This document shows positions 16,583-25,106 of a DNA stretch of 64,000 nt, in pieces. Every line of letters begins with the position of its first letter. The first letter of the stretch is position 1. The stretch is taken from contig NZ_JAYVPL010000156.1 in NCBI RefSeq assembly GCF_043757465.1, positions 1 through 64,000 on the forward strand, in the 5' to 3' direction. Source of the stretch: Armatimonas sp043757465. Lineage in GTDB: Bacteria > Armatimonadota > Armatimonadia > Armatimonadales > Armatimonadaceae. The position numbers and the translations under genes were made by a program. The notes under the pieces were generated by a model. That model ran no database searches and was not told the DNA's origin. It saw only the letters and a list, made by a program, of their open reading frames with translations.

Positions 16583-17677
16583 ATGCAGACAGGCACTCGT
16601 ATCCCCGCAATCCATCAAGGAAACTATTTATTTCTCGATGCCCGCGTGGGCGAGCGCCGGGTCGTGCTGTGTCTCGACTCGGGAGCTGGTATTCACGTCC
16701 TCACGCCGGAAGCGGCGATCCGGCTGGGGCTGCTGCCACCCGATGCGGTGAAGCGCAGTGTCACGGGCACGGCGGCGACAGTCGCAGCGCAGCAGATTCA
16801 CCTGTCTCGGCTCTCGGTGAGTGGGACGGCACTGGCAACGACTGAGGCGGTTGCGCTGGCGCTGCCTCCCTCGCTCGGCTGCGATGGTCTCCTAGGCTAC
16901 CCGCTCTTCGCGCAGTTCGTTGTCACCCTGGACTATGCCGGGAGCACGGTCACTCTTAGTGCGCCAGAGAATTTCGCCACGCCAGCGGGTGCGGTATCGC
17001 TCCCGCTCAAGCTCGATGGGAATATTCCCCAGACCCAGATCGAGCTAGACGGGCTAGCCTGCTGGGTGGAGCTAGACACGGGTTCTAGTGGTGAGCTGGA
17101 TCTCAATGCGCCGTTTGTCGAGACAAATAAGCTACGTGAGCGCTACTCCAAGCGCATCGCCATGCCCACGGGAATCGGAGTGGGCGGCGTCAGCTACGGC
17201 GAGGCGGCGCGGGCGGAGACACTGCAGATCGGCCCGTATCGTCTCGCAAAGCCCCTCATCAAGCTCTCACAGCAGAAAAGCGGCGCGGATGCGTCGGCGC
17301 GGACAGCAGGGCGCCTCGGCGGCGAGATCCTCTCACGTTTCACGCTCACGTTTGACTACACGCACAAGCGGCTCTACCTCACGCCGAACTCTCGCCTGAC
17401 CGATCCGTTTGTCTTCACCCGCTCTGGCCTGCTGCCGATCTATGAAGAGTCCACCTGGAAAGTCTTCACCGTTCTGCCCGACTCGCCTGCGAGCGAGGGG
17501 GGCGTGACTGCCGACGATCAGATACTCACGGTAGATGGCCGCTCCACCAACAAGCTGACGATCTATACGCTCAGCGAGCTACTCCGTCGCCCTCCTGGCA
17601 CTCTGATCGTCCTACTACTCCGCGCCCCCAGCGGGCGAACGCGCCGCGTCAAACTCACCCTGCGCGAGCTGTTATAG
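16583..17677 (+). CDS. Retropepsin-like aspartic protease with C-terminal PDZ domain
   Basis: A 364-residue protein with two aspartic-protease half-domains. The first catalytic loop is LCLDSGAGIHVL (about residue 34), the second ELDTGSSGELDL (about residue 158). Residues about 275-360 form a PDZ domain with the binding-loop region LPDSPASEGGVTADDQIL. No signal peptide is evident at the N-terminus. Bacterial proteins with this layout are predicted peptidases of unknown substrate. It starts 3 bp after the VapC-like stop but its composition is host-like, so it is probably not part of the toxin module. Confidence 0.85.
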   Translation: MQTGTRIPAIHQGNYLFLDARVGERRVVLCLDSGAGIHVLTPEAAIRLGLLPPDAVKRSVTGTAATVAAQQIHLSRLSVSGTALATTEAVALALPPSLGCDGLLGYPLFAQFVVTLDYAGSTVTLSAPENFATPAGAVSLPLKLDGNIPQTQIELDGLACWVELDTGSSGELDLNAPFVETNKLRERYSKRIAMPTGIGVGGVSYGEAARAETLQIGPYRLAKPLIKLSQQKSGADASARTAGRLGGEILSRFTLTFDYTHKRLYLTPNSRLTDPFVFTRSGLLPIYEESTWKVFTVLPDSPASEGGVTADDQILTVDGRSTNKLTIYTLSELLRRPPGTLIVLLLRAPSGRTRRVKLTLRELL

Positions 17678-17692
17678 GGTAGACTAACTCCC

Positions 17693-18424
17693 GTGAAAAC
17701 TGTTGCGCTGATTCCTGCCCGTCTGGCGGCGACCCGTCTTCCGGACAAGCCGCTGGCGCTGATTGCGGGAAAAACCATGATCCAGCATGTCTGGGAGCGT
17801 GCCCGGAGCGCGGCGCGTATTGACGAAGTCTTTATCGCAACCCCCGACCAGGCAATCGCCGATGCTGTCCGGGCGTTTGGTGGCAGTGTCTTGATGACCC
17901 ACCACGACCACCAGACCGGCACGGACCGGCTCGCCGAGGCTGCACGCCAGCTTAGCCCAGAGGTCACGGTGATTGTGAATGTGCAAGGCGACGAGCCCCT
18001 GATCGAGCCCGCCACGATAGACGCCGCCGCCGAGCCGCTTTTAGCCGACGCCACTCTGGTGATGTCGAGCCTCTGCTGCCCGCTTCCCGAGGGCCGCGAG
18101 GACGACCCCAACGTGGTGAAAGTCGTGCTCACTCAGGAGAACTTCGCACTCTACTTCTCACGCTCGCCGCTGCCCTACCGAAGAAACACCGACGCGCCGG
18201 GCTACCAGCCACTTCAGCACATCGGGCTCTATGCTTACCGCCGGGACTTTCTGGAGACATTCCCGCTGCTCCCCCGCACGCCGCTGGAGCAGATTGAGTC
18301 GCTGGAGCAGCTCCGCGCTTTAGAGCACGGCTACCGCATCAAGATGGTCTTCACCGACCGTGTGCCTGAGTCCGTAGACACCCCTGAGGATCTAGAGCGT
18401 GTCCGTGCGCTGTTTTCGAGTTGA
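17693..18424 (+). CDS. kdsB: 3-deoxy-manno-octulosonate cytidylyltransferase
   Basis: A 243-residue CMP-KDO synthetase, which activates KDO with CTP for lipopolysaccharide core assembly in the cytoplasm. Signature segments: ALIPARLAATRLPDKPLALI (nucleotide binding), GGSVLMTHHDHQTGTDRLAE, VNVQGDEPLIEP, and HIGLYAYRRDFL. Length matches the family. GTG start at 17693. kdsA lies 700 bp downstream on the same strand, separated by a decayed peptidase gene and a small leftward gene. Confidence 0.95.
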   Translation: MKTVALIPARLAATRLPDKPLALIAGKTMIQHVWERARSAARIDEVFIATPDQAIADAVRAFGGSVLMTHHDHQTGTDRLAEAARQLSPEVTVIVNVQGDEPLIEPATIDAAAEPLLADATLVMSSLCCPLPEGREDDPNVVKVVLTQENFALYFSRSPLPYRRNTDAPGYQPLQHIGLYAYRRDFLETFPLLPRTPLEQIESLEQLRALEHGYRIKMVFTDRVPESVDTPEDLERVRALFSS

Positions 18425-18614
18425 TCCACGAGATGACGCACCTCGTGCAAGCCTACCCCGGCAGCCGCACGAATCCCGGCAGCCGCACGAATCCCGGCTG
18501 GTTGAGCGTATTTTCTCGCCTACCTCACCCACAAATACAACCACGGCCTCGTCCACGGGCAGGAAGCTCGACGACCTCTGGGCCGAGTTTGTGGCCTACC
18601 AAAGCAAAAAATAG
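18421..18614 (+). pseudogene. Remnant of a BSP-family (basic secretory protein) peptidase
   Basis: Three reading frames together spell pieces of this metallopeptidase-like family. Frame 1 gives LIHEMTHLVQAYPG and ends NPGWL, the HExxH zinc motif and its follow-on. A second frame gives AYLTHKYNHGLVH. A third gives GRKLDDLWAEFVAYQSKK and a stop. The parts are in the right order but frameshifted, and the stretch between NPGWL and the second piece is far too short, so an internal deletion occurred. An 18-bp unit (GGCAGCCGCACGAATCCC) is duplicated in tandem in the first part. The start of the gene is missing. Confidence 0.75.
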
Positions 18615-18624
18615 CCACCATTCG

Positions 18625-19086
18625 TTAGTGCGACGCGATGCGTCGCTGAACTTCCTGGAGGATTTCTTCGGCCTGTTCAGTTGGAACAACGAGAGTCAGG
18701 CGAAGGAACGCTTTTTTGCGCGTCACCCGTAGCCAGGTGTAGGTGTAGTTACGCTCAATACGAACCCGCTTGATCTCGTCCCAGGCGAGCTTGACAGTGC
18801 CCGTCCCCAGGAAGTTTTGGTACGTTAAGCCTTGCTCATTGAGGGTGAGGTACTGGGTGCCTTTTCGGTAGAGCCCGACGCAAACAATCGCTAGGCAGCT
18901 ACTGAAGACACTCATCAAAGAGGCAATGGGTTTCCCCGTCTCCAGCTTCCAAAATAACACTGCCAGAGCCGCATTGAGGAGCAGAGCAAAGAAGTTTGCC
19001 CAGAGTGCAAATCGAGTTTGTTTACGTTGCTGAGGATTCAGGCGCACCACGTAGACCTGCTCAGGAGACTGTTGTGTTTGTTGCAT
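18625..19086 (-). CDS. Membrane protein with PH-like C-terminal domain
   Basis: A 153-residue protein with two hydrophobic segments (LWANFFALLLNAALAVLFW and IASLMSVFSSCLAIVCVGLY) followed by a beta-rich domain that reads TQYLTLNEQGLTYQNF, VKLAWDEIKRVRIERN, like bacterial PH/YcxB-type domains. I chose ATG 19086; an upstream extension would overlap kdsA. Divergent from kdsA, 19 bp between starts. Function unknown. Confidence 0.72.
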   Translation of the reverse strand: MQQTQQSPEQVYVVRLNPQQRKQTRFALWANFFALLLNAALAVLFWKLETGKPIASLMSVFSSCLAIVCVGLYRKGTQYLTLNEQGLTYQNFLGTGTVKLAWDEIKRVRIERNYTYTWLRVTRKKAFLRLTLVVPTEQAEEILQEVQRRIASH

Positions 19087-19105
19087 CGGGTAGACTGACA
19101 CCGCT

Positions 19106-19957
19106 ATGACCCGAAAAGTTGCCATTTCTGATGCCGTCGCTATGGGCGGCGGATTGCCCTTTGCTCTCATCGCGGGGCCGTGTGTGATTGAGAGTGAGAG
19201 CCTCTGCCGCGAGATTGCCCAGAGCGTGAAAGCCACGTGTGAGACACTAGGAATTGCCTTTGTTTTTAAGGCGAGCTTTGACAAGGCGAATCGGACGTCG
19301 GGGGCGGCGTTTCGCGGTCAGGGACAGGTGCGGGGCCTAGAGATTCTGGCGGGGATTCGCCAGGACTTCGGAATGCCCGTGCTCACCGACGTTCACGAAC
19401 CCGAGCACTGCAAGCTCGCGGCAGACTACGTGGACATCTTGCAGATTCCCGCATTTCTCTCGCGCCAGACGGACTTATTAGTCGCCGCCGGGGAGACAGG
19501 CAAGGCGATCAATGTGAAGAAGGGCCAGTTCATGGCGCCGCTAGACATTGTCAATGCTGTCAAGAAGATCGAGGCGACTGGCAACCAGCGCATCTTAGTG
19601 TGTGAGCGCGGCGTGAGCTTTGGCTACAACAACCTGATCGTGGACTTCCGAAGCCTGCCACAGATGGCAGCGGCGACAAACTGCCCCGTGGTTTTCGATG
19701 CCACGCACTCCGTGCAGCAGCCGGGTGGCCTGGGAACTGCGTCCGGCGGAACACGCGAGTTTGTGCCCCACTTAGCGCGCGCGGCGGCGGCAGTCGGGGT
19801 GGATGCGTTCTTTCTGGAGGTGCATCCCGAGCCGACGAAAGCCCTCTCCGATGCCGCTACCATGCTGCCCCTCGCTGATCTTCCTGCGCTTCTCAAAACA
19901 CTTCAAGCCATCGCGCAGGCCGCCCATCCCCCCCGTCGGATGGGGGATGGGGGGTGA
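19106..19957 (+). CDS. kdsA: 3-deoxy-8-phosphooctulonate synthase
   Basis: A 283-residue KDO-8-phosphate synthase, which condenses phosphoenolpyruvate with arabinose-5-phosphate. Family landmarks: LIAGPCVIESESL, FKASFDKANRTSG, LTDVHEPEHC, KKGQFMAPLDI, CERGVSFGYNN and FDATHSVQQPGG. The last residues (PPRRMGDGG) are encoded by a copy of the GC-rich palindromic repeat described elsewhere, so the native C-terminus has probably been replaced. Its stop overlaps the glycerate kinase start by 4 bp (GTGA). Confidence 0.96.
   Translation: MTRKVAISDAVAMGGGLPFALIAGPCVIESESLCREIAQSVKATCETLGIAFVFKASFDKANRTSGAAFRGQGQVRGLEILAGIRQDFGMPVLTDVHEPEHCKLAADYVDILQIPAFLSRQTDLLVAAGETGKAINVKKGQFMAPLDIVNAVKKIEATGNQRILVCERGVSFGYNNLIVDFRSLPQMAAATNCPVVFDATHSVQQPGGLGTASGGTREFVPHLARAAAAVGVDAFFLEVHPEPTKALSDAATMLPLADLPALLKTLQAIAQAAHPPRRMGDGG
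19928..19954. repeat. GC-rich palindromic repeat, copy 1 (3' end of kdsA)
   Basis: CCCCCC-GTCGGAT-GGGGG palindrome followed by a G run, matching the core CCCCCGYCNNRCGGGGG of the other copies. It codes for the last residues of KdsA just before the stop. The arm TTAG/CTAA is changed to ATGG here, so this is the most divergent copy. Confidence 0.6.
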
Positions 19958-21003
19958 AAATCCTGCTCTGCCCGGACTCGTTTAAGGGGACGCTCTCTGC
20001 TCCTGAGGCGGCAGTGGCGCTGGCAAAAGGCTGGCAGCGCGTCTTTCCTGAGGCGGAGTGTGTCTGCTTGCCCGTAGCCGATGGCGGCGAAGGAACGCTG
20101 GCAACGCTTCTGGTCGCGACGGGCGGCAAGCGAATCGCAACGCACATTACCGGGCCACTTGGTGAGCCTTTGGAAGCATCCTGGGGACTCCTTCCCGACC
20201 ATACCGCAGTCGTTGAGCTGGCGCAGGCGGCGGGGCTGAGTCTGGTTCCACTGAGCCGTCGCGACCCGAAAGCCACCACGACACGTGGCGTCGGCGAGCT
20301 TCTCTTGCAGGCCATTCATAAGACAGATAAACTCCTCATCACCCTGGGCGGCTCGGCGACCAACGACGGCGGCGCAGGGATTTTGGAGGTGTTTGGCTAC
20401 CAGCAACAACTCAACCACGACGTTCGGATCGCCTGTGATGTGGACAACCCACTCACCGGGCCACGGGGCGCTAGCGCTATCTTCGGGCCACAGAAAGGCG
20501 CGACTCCTGACGATGTGGCGGTGCTTGATGCGCGGCTCTGCAAGTTCCGGGACGAGCGGGGGCTACCCGAGCAGCCCGGCGACGGTGCCGCAGGCGGGGC
20601 TGCGTACGGGCTGCGCTGGCTCTTTCCGGGCGCAAAGCTTGTCCCCGGAATCGAGCTGGTGCTGGATGCAGTGGAGTTCGATAGACACTTAAAGGGCGCA
20701 AGTCTCGTGCTCACTGGCGAGGGACGCCTCGATAGCCAGACGCTTGGCGGAAAGGCGGTCTTGGGCGTGGTGCGACGCGCGGCGGCAAAGGGTGTCCCGG
20801 TAGCGGCGATCGTCGGCAGTGTTGAGGAGCATCTCACGGACGCGGTGCTCACAGCCGCCGGAATCAGTGCCGTCCTACCGCTTGCGCCGGGGCCGTGCAC
20901 GCTGGCGGAGTCTATGGCAAACACCGAGAGCTGGCTCAGTGACGCCGCAGAACGAGCGGCGCGCTGGTATAAATTAGGCAGAAGTGCCCAGGCTGTGGAA
21001 TAA
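19954..21003 (+). CDS. Glycerate kinase (GarK/GlxK type)
   Basis: A 349-residue glycerate kinase family protein, which phosphorylates D-glycerate with ATP. Landmarks: LLCPDSFKGTLSAPEAA at the N-terminus, PVADGGEGTLATLLVATGG, LGGSATNDGGAGILEVFG and LVLTGEGRLDSQTLGGKAV. Length is slightly below the usual 370-380. GTG start overlapping the kdsA stop. Membership of a KDO operon is probably positional rather than functional. Confidence 0.93.
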   Translation: MKILLCPDSFKGTLSAPEAAVALAKGWQRVFPEAECVCLPVADGGEGTLATLLVATGGKRIATHITGPLGEPLEASWGLLPDHTAVVELAQAAGLSLVPLSRRDPKATTTRGVGELLLQAIHKTDKLLITLGGSATNDGGAGILEVFGYQQQLNHDVRIACDVDNPLTGPRGASAIFGPQKGATPDDVAVLDARLCKFRDERGLPEQPGDGAAGGAAYGLRWLFPGAKLVPGIELVLDAVEFDRHLKGASLVLTGEGRLDSQTLGGKAVLGVVRRAAAKGVPVAAIVGSVEEHLTDAVLTAAGISAVLPLAPGPCTLAESMANTESWLSDAAERAARWYKLGRSAQAVE

Positions 21004-21010
21004 TATCCCC

Positions 21011-21874
21011 GTGGAAATCTTTCGTTACCTGCACCCTGAGCACGGCCCCCGCCTCGGTGCCGAGACCTCCGAGGGCTTTTTCGACCTGACAGCACACGAG
21101 CCAGACACCTTCGCCTCGATCTCGTCGTGGCTCGCACACGAGCGCCCGGCGGAGATTGCGATGCTGGCGGAGTCTGCGGTGAGCGGCTACTCAGAGATCT
21201 CCCCCGACTGGAAGATTCTCCCGCCCGTGGATGGCCGCATGGAAGTCTGGGCAGCGGGTGTCACTTACGAAGACTCCAAGCGTGCCCGTATGAGCGAGTC
21301 CGAGGGTGGTGGTGATTTCTACGACCGTGTCTACACCGCGCCGCGCCCCGAGCTGTTTTTCAAAGCCAATCCCTGGCGCGTGGTCGCTCCGGGAGATCCT
21401 GTCTCCATTCGCTCCGACTCCCGCTGGGATGTCCCCGAGCCTGAGCTGACCCTGGTAATCTGCTCGTCGGGCCGCATTGTCGGTGTGACCGTGGGCAATG
21501 ATATGTCGTCGCGCTCCATCGAGGGCGAGAACCCGCTCTATCTGCCGCAGGCCAAGAGCTATGCCAATGCCTGCGCCGTCGGCCCGACCATTCGTGTCGC
21601 TGAAGTGGATATGGATCTCAGAAACCTCCCCATCACGCTGGAAATTACGCGTGCTGGCAGCTCCGCCTTTTCGGGAGAAACGAGCACGGCGCGAATGAAG
21701 CGCTCCCCGCAGGAGCTCGCCGAGTGGCTCTTCAAGACCCTTCCGTTCCCGGATGGTGCACTACTGATGACAGGCACCGGCTTGATCCCACCCGATACGT
21801 TCACACTCCAGAGCGGGGACGTGGTCACGATCTCCATCGGCGGTGTTGGAACGCTGATCAACCCGGTGGCGTAA
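21011..21874 (+). CDS. Fumarylacetoacetate hydrolase family protein
   Basis: A 287-residue FAH-superfamily enzyme. Typical segments are ELFFKANPWRVVAPGDPV, DVPEPELTLVICSSGRIVG, NDMSSRSIEGENPLYLPQAK (metal and substrate site) and LLMTGTGLIPPDTFTLQSGD. Similar proteins act as 2-keto-3-deoxy sugar-acid dehydratases or diketone hydrolases; which applies is not decided by sequence. I chose GTG 21011, which gives the normal N-terminus VEIFRYLHP; an ATG 27 bp upstream overlaps the glycerate kinase gene. Confidence 0.85.
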   Translation: MEIFRYLHPEHGPRLGAETSEGFFDLTAHEPDTFASISSWLAHERPAEIAMLAESAVSGYSEISPDWKILPPVDGRMEVWAAGVTYEDSKRARMSESEGGGDFYDRVYTAPRPELFFKANPWRVVAPGDPVSIRSDSRWDVPEPELTLVICSSGRIVGVTVGNDMSSRSIEGENPLYLPQAKSYANACAVGPTIRVAEVDMDLRNLPITLEITRAGSSAFSGETSTARMKRSPQELAEWLFKTLPFPDGALLMTGTGLIPPDTFTLQSGDVVTISIGGVGTLINPVA

Positions 21875-21883
21875 ACTCTATCT

Positions 21884-23656
21884 ATGGACTCCCCTGCACC
21901 GCCGGATAGACAAGCTCTGATCCGGCGGCTCCTTTCCTTTATCGCGCCTTTTCGCAAACCGCTGACACGGGGGCTCCTCTGTAGCGCCTTTTCCGCAGCC
22001 GCACTCCCGATTGCTTTAAAAGCACTGACGGGATTCATAGATCAAGTCAAGGAAAACAGTGCAACAGGAACACTCTACCCGCCCGAGACACTGACCGAGG
22101 TAACCCAGGTCGGCTTCACCATTGTGGGAGCTTACACAGGGCTTCTCTTTTTTCGGTTCTTTCAGGGATTATTTCTCTCCGAGGTCACGCAGCGCGTTGG
22201 CATGCTGATCCGGCGTGCGATTTTTGCCCACTTGCAGCGCATGCCTCTCGCATTTTTTCACAACCAGCGCACCGGTGCACTTCTGGCAACTCTCACCAGC
22301 GATGTCAATAGACTGCAAAACTCAGCGATGCTGTTACGTGATGGAGTGGTGCTACCGATTCAGGGGCTGATCTACTTAGGAACCATGCTCTGGGCATCGC
22401 TGGAGATGGCTGCCGTGACCCTGGTGACCGTTCCACTCATGGTCGGCGTGATTCAGCTCATCACCCGGACGCTACGCACCCTCAGCACGGAGTCACAGAG
22501 CCGCCTGGCCGATGCGACCAGCATTCTCAGTGAGACACTCTCGGCCCCACGGGTGGTACAGGCATTCTCCGCAGAGGAGCGAGAAGTGGAGCGCTTCAAC
22601 CAGGCCAATGAGAGCGCCTTCCAGGCTGCCATGCGCAGTGTCCGGCGAACCTCACTGCTCACCCCCACCGTGGACTGGATCGGCGCAGTCGCACTCGGGC
22701 TGGTGCTCTATGCGGGTGTCTACTTCCAGGTTCCTATGGGCCGTTTTCTTCTCTTTGTTGGCGCAGCCAACCAGCTCGCAAGCTCTATCAGCGGCTTTGG
22801 AAATGTCCGGGCAACGTTTGAGGAGCTGCTCGGGGCAGCGGACCGGATCTTCACCCAAGTGCTGGATGTGGTTCCGAGTATCCGCGACCGGGAAAATGCC
22901 CCGTCCCTTCCTCAAATTGCAGGTCGCGTGGTCTTCGAGGAGGTCAGTTTTGGCTACGAGGAAGATAAGCCCGTTCTGCAAAACATCTCACTCACCATCG
23001 AGCCCGGTGAAATTGTCGCCTTTGTAGGGCCAACGGGGGCGGGCAAGTCCACGCTCGCGGACCTGATCCCCCGCTTCAACGATCCCACGAGTGGCCAAGT
23101 ACGGATTGATGGCTACGATATTAAATCCGTCACCATAGCCTCGCTTCGCCAGCAGATTGGCATTGTCCCTCAAGATAGCATCTTATTTTCAGGGACGATA
23201 AAGAACAATATCGCCTACGGCAAGCCCGATGCCACCGATGACGAGATTCGCGCTGCCGCCCGTGCCGCCAATGCCCACGAGTTCATTCAGGCCCAGTCGC
23301 AGGGCTACGAAACCCAGGTCGGTGAGCGTGGCACAACCCTCTCGGGAGGCCAGAAGCAGCGCCTCGCTATCGCCCGTGCCCTGCTGACGAACCCACATAT
23401 TTTAATCTTCGACGAGGCCACCAGCGCGCTCGATGCCCAGACCGAGTCCGTGGTGCAAGAGGCGCTGGGTACCTGGTTCAAGGGCCGCACGACAATTATC
23501 ATCGCGCACCGGCTTTCTACCATAGTCAACGCCGATAAGATCGTCGTGCTGCAAGACGGCAAGATCGCCGAAGTCGGAAACCACACGAAGCTTCTCGCCA
23601 CCGGCGGACTCTACAGCCTGCTCTACAACGCCCAGCAGCGAGGTCTCGATGCCTGA
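21884..23656 (+). CDS. ABC exporter, MsbA/lipid-flippase-like (fused permease-ATPase)
   Basis: A 590-residue half-transporter. Residues 20-310 are the six-helix exporter domain (for example QRVGMLIRRAIFAHLQRMPL). Residues about 345-580 are the ATPase, with Walker A GPTGAGKSTLAD near 381, signature LSGGQKQRLAIARALL near 485, and Walker B ILIFDEATSALD near 506. It resembles MsbA/Msba-like lipid exporters that work as homodimers in the inner membrane. Position next to kdsA/kdsB and a DUF374 acyltransferase supports lipid A or glycolipid export, but drug export cannot be excluded. Confidence 0.88.
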   Translation: MDSPAPPDRQALIRRLLSFIAPFRKPLTRGLLCSAFSAAALPIALKALTGFIDQVKENSATGTLYPPETLTEVTQVGFTIVGAYTGLLFFRFFQGLFLSEVTQRVGMLIRRAIFAHLQRMPLAFFHNQRTGALLATLTSDVNRLQNSAMLLRDGVVLPIQGLIYLGTMLWASLEMAAVTLVTVPLMVGVIQLITRTLRTLSTESQSRLADATSILSETLSAPRVVQAFSAEEREVERFNQANESAFQAAMRSVRRTSLLTPTVDWIGAVALGLVLYAGVYFQVPMGRFLLFVGAANQLASSISGFGNVRATFEELLGAADRIFTQVLDVVPSIRDRENAPSLPQIAGRVVFEEVSFGYEEDKPVLQNISLTIEPGEIVAFVGPTGAGKSTLADLIPRFNDPTSGQVRIDGYDIKSVTIASLRQQIGIVPQDSILFSGTIKNNIAYGKPDATDDEIRAAARAANAHEFIQAQSQGYETQVGERGTTLSGGQKQRLAIARALLTNPHILIFDEATSALDAQTESVVQEALGTWFKGRTTIIIAHRLSTIVNADKIVVLQDGKIAEVGNHTKLLATGGLYSLLYNAQQRGLDA

Positions 23657-24305
23657 GAAGCCGCGCCCATTAACGCTGAAAGTCCGAGCGCTCTCGGGGA
23701 TGATCGCCGGGCTGGTGAAGCTGCTCGCGGGCACGGCGCGGCTGACCATTATCGGGGAAGAGACGGCGATGGCGGCGATTGAAGAGCATAATGGCGGGAT
23801 TCTGGTGACGTGGCACGGGCGCACTCTCATCCCACTCTACCGCTATCGTAACCGTGGCTACTGGGCACTGGTCTCGCTCTCCAAAGACGGCGACATTCAG
23901 GCGCGTAACTTCGCAAGATTCGGCTTTCAGATCGTCCGCGGCTCCACCGGCAGAGGCGGCGACCGTGCCGCCGTACAGATGCTGCGTGAGCTCAAAAAAG
24001 GTGGCGTCCTGGCGTTCACCCCCGACGGCCCACGCGGCCCTGCCCGAAAAGTCCAGCCCGGCGTGGTCTTCTTCGCCCGCCGCTCGGGCAAGCCGATTCT
24101 CCCACTCATTGCCACCGCAACGCCGTGCAAGCGGCTCACCACCTGGGACAACTACCTCCTCCCCGCCCCCTTCAGCCGCGCCGCCTGGGTCTTCGGCGAT
24201 CCGATCTTTATCCCCCCCGATGAGTCCGACGAAGACGCCTGCCGGAGGGTCGAGGAGGTGCTCAATGCCTGCGAAGCAAAAGCGGAGGCGATGCTTACCC
24301 CCTAG
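23649..24305 (+). CDS. DUF374 lysophospholipid acyltransferase-like protein
   Basis: A 218-residue member of the DUF374 family, related to LpxL/LPLAT acyltransferases. Motifs: VTWHGRTLIPLYRY, SLSKDGDIQARNFARFGF, RGSTGRGGDRAAVQMLREL and FTPDGPRGPARKVQPG. The usual role inferred for the family is acyl or KDO transfer to lipid A precursors at the inner membrane. Its first 8 bp overlap the ABC exporter gene. The stop codon lies within a copy of the GC-rich palindromic repeat. Confidence 0.88.
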   Translation: MPEKPRPLTLKVRALSGMIAGLVKLLAGTARLTIIGEETAMAAIEEHNGGILVTWHGRTLIPLYRYRNRGYWALVSLSKDGDIQARNFARFGFQIVRGSTGRGGDRAAVQMLRELKKGGVLAFTPDGPRGPARKVQPGVVFFARRSGKPILPLIATATPCKRLTTWDNYLLPAPFSRAAWVFGDPIFIPPDESDEDACRRVEEVLNACEAKAEAMLTP

Positions 24306-24323
24306 CCCCCGCCTAGCGGGGGG
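24298..24323. repeat. GC-rich palindromic repeat, copy 2
   Basis: CCCCCTAGCCCCCGCC followed by TAGCGGGGGG. It spans the stop codon of the DUF374 gene. Same core as copies at 34424, 34597, 38058, 38110 and 38917. Confidence 0.8.
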
Positions 24324-24334
24324 ACAGTGAGGTA

Positions 24335-24364
24335 TTGCAAGCTCTGTATTTTGTTTGATATAAT
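24335..24364 (+). promoter_or_regulatory. Probable sigma-70-type promoter of the Septu-like operon
   Basis: TTGCAA (24335-24340) and a perfect TATAAT (24359-24364) separated by 18 bp in AT-rich sequence, about 65 bp ahead of the first gene of the operon. The following leader contains GCACTGCCG twice (near 24384 and 24411) and a strong ribosome site GGAGGGAG before ATG 24428. Confidence 0.6.
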
Positions 24365-24427
24365 CTGCCAATACGTATCTGAGCACTGCCGAAAGTTATC
24401 CAGGCACTGCCGGAGGGAGTTTAGTCT

Positions 24428-25102
24428 ATGCCGACCATTAGTTCTGCCACATTAATCACTCTACTAACCACCATCGAGCGCCACTGGGCCTCTGCCGAGA
24501 CTGCTCTTGGCCGTGCCATTGTCCTGAAGTCCGGCACCGGGCGCGTGAAGCTGGCTGAAATGCACACTGATGTTGCCGCCATCGCCGCATCCCAAGTTGC
24601 CCCGGAGAATGCACGGCAAGCCGCCGCTAAAAATCGCGACACCACCCGCCTCGCCGTGCGCACTGTCAACTCCCGCTTCGCCGCCAGTGTCCGTGGCCTG
24701 CTCCCCGATACCGAGTTCATCGCGCAGCTTCCCACACTCCCCACCAGCAACGCCCTTGGTGAAAAACAGCTCCGCGCCGCACGGGATTTACAGAGCATCT
24801 GGACGAGCATCAATGCTCTTCCCGGCGATAGATTTCCCTCCGTCACGCCCCCGCTGATTATTCTGGTCAAGGAAAACGACCTCACCGCCCGCGTCGCTCT
24901 TGCAGATTACACCGCCCGAATCACCGCCTACGCCACCGCCCAGAACGCTCTCCGCCAGCTAGACGAAACCCTCGCCGCCCTCAATATCCGCCGCGACGAC
25001 GCCATCAAAAAAATCCGCAAAGTCCTCACCGAGTACCGAGCCGCCATCCGCGCCCTCTTCCCCGAAGACAGCGAGCAAGTGCTGACTCTACCGAAATTAT
25101 AA
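24428..25102 (+). CDS. Helical protein of unknown function, first gene of the Septu-like operon
   Basis: A 224-residue, Ala/Arg-rich helical protein that I cannot assign. The C-terminal part (ALRQLDETLAALNIRRDD through IKKIRKVLTEYRAAIRALFP) has coiled-coil character. No signal peptide or catalytic motif. It ends 4 bp before the ATPase gene and follows a good promoter, so it belongs to the same transcript. Codon use is GC-rich and host-like, unlike the AT-rich ATPase start. It may be an extra component, regulator or an unrelated host gene under which the defence genes inserted. Confidence 0.65.
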   Translation: MPTISSATLITLLTTIERHWASAETALGRAIVLKSGTGRVKLAEMHTDVAAIAASQVAPENARQAAAKNRDTTRLAVRTVNSRFAASVRGLLPDTEFIAQLPTLPTSNALGEKQLRAARDLQSIWTSINALPGDRFPSVTPPLIILVKENDLTARVALADYTARITAYATAQNALRQLDETLAALNIRRDDAIKKIRKVLTEYRAAIRALFPEDSEQVLTLPKL

Positions 25103-25106
25103 AAAT

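Noticed and set aside
16583..17677. Aspartic protease as third gene of the VapC module
   Set aside because: It is only 3 bp away, but its host-like GC contrasts with the AT-rich toxin pair, so adjacency is probably incidental.
18421..18732. Single 103-codon frame starting with the HEMTH motif
   Set aside because: Only the first 25 codons match the BSP peptidase; the rest is out of frame with the real remnant and overlaps the leftward membrane gene.
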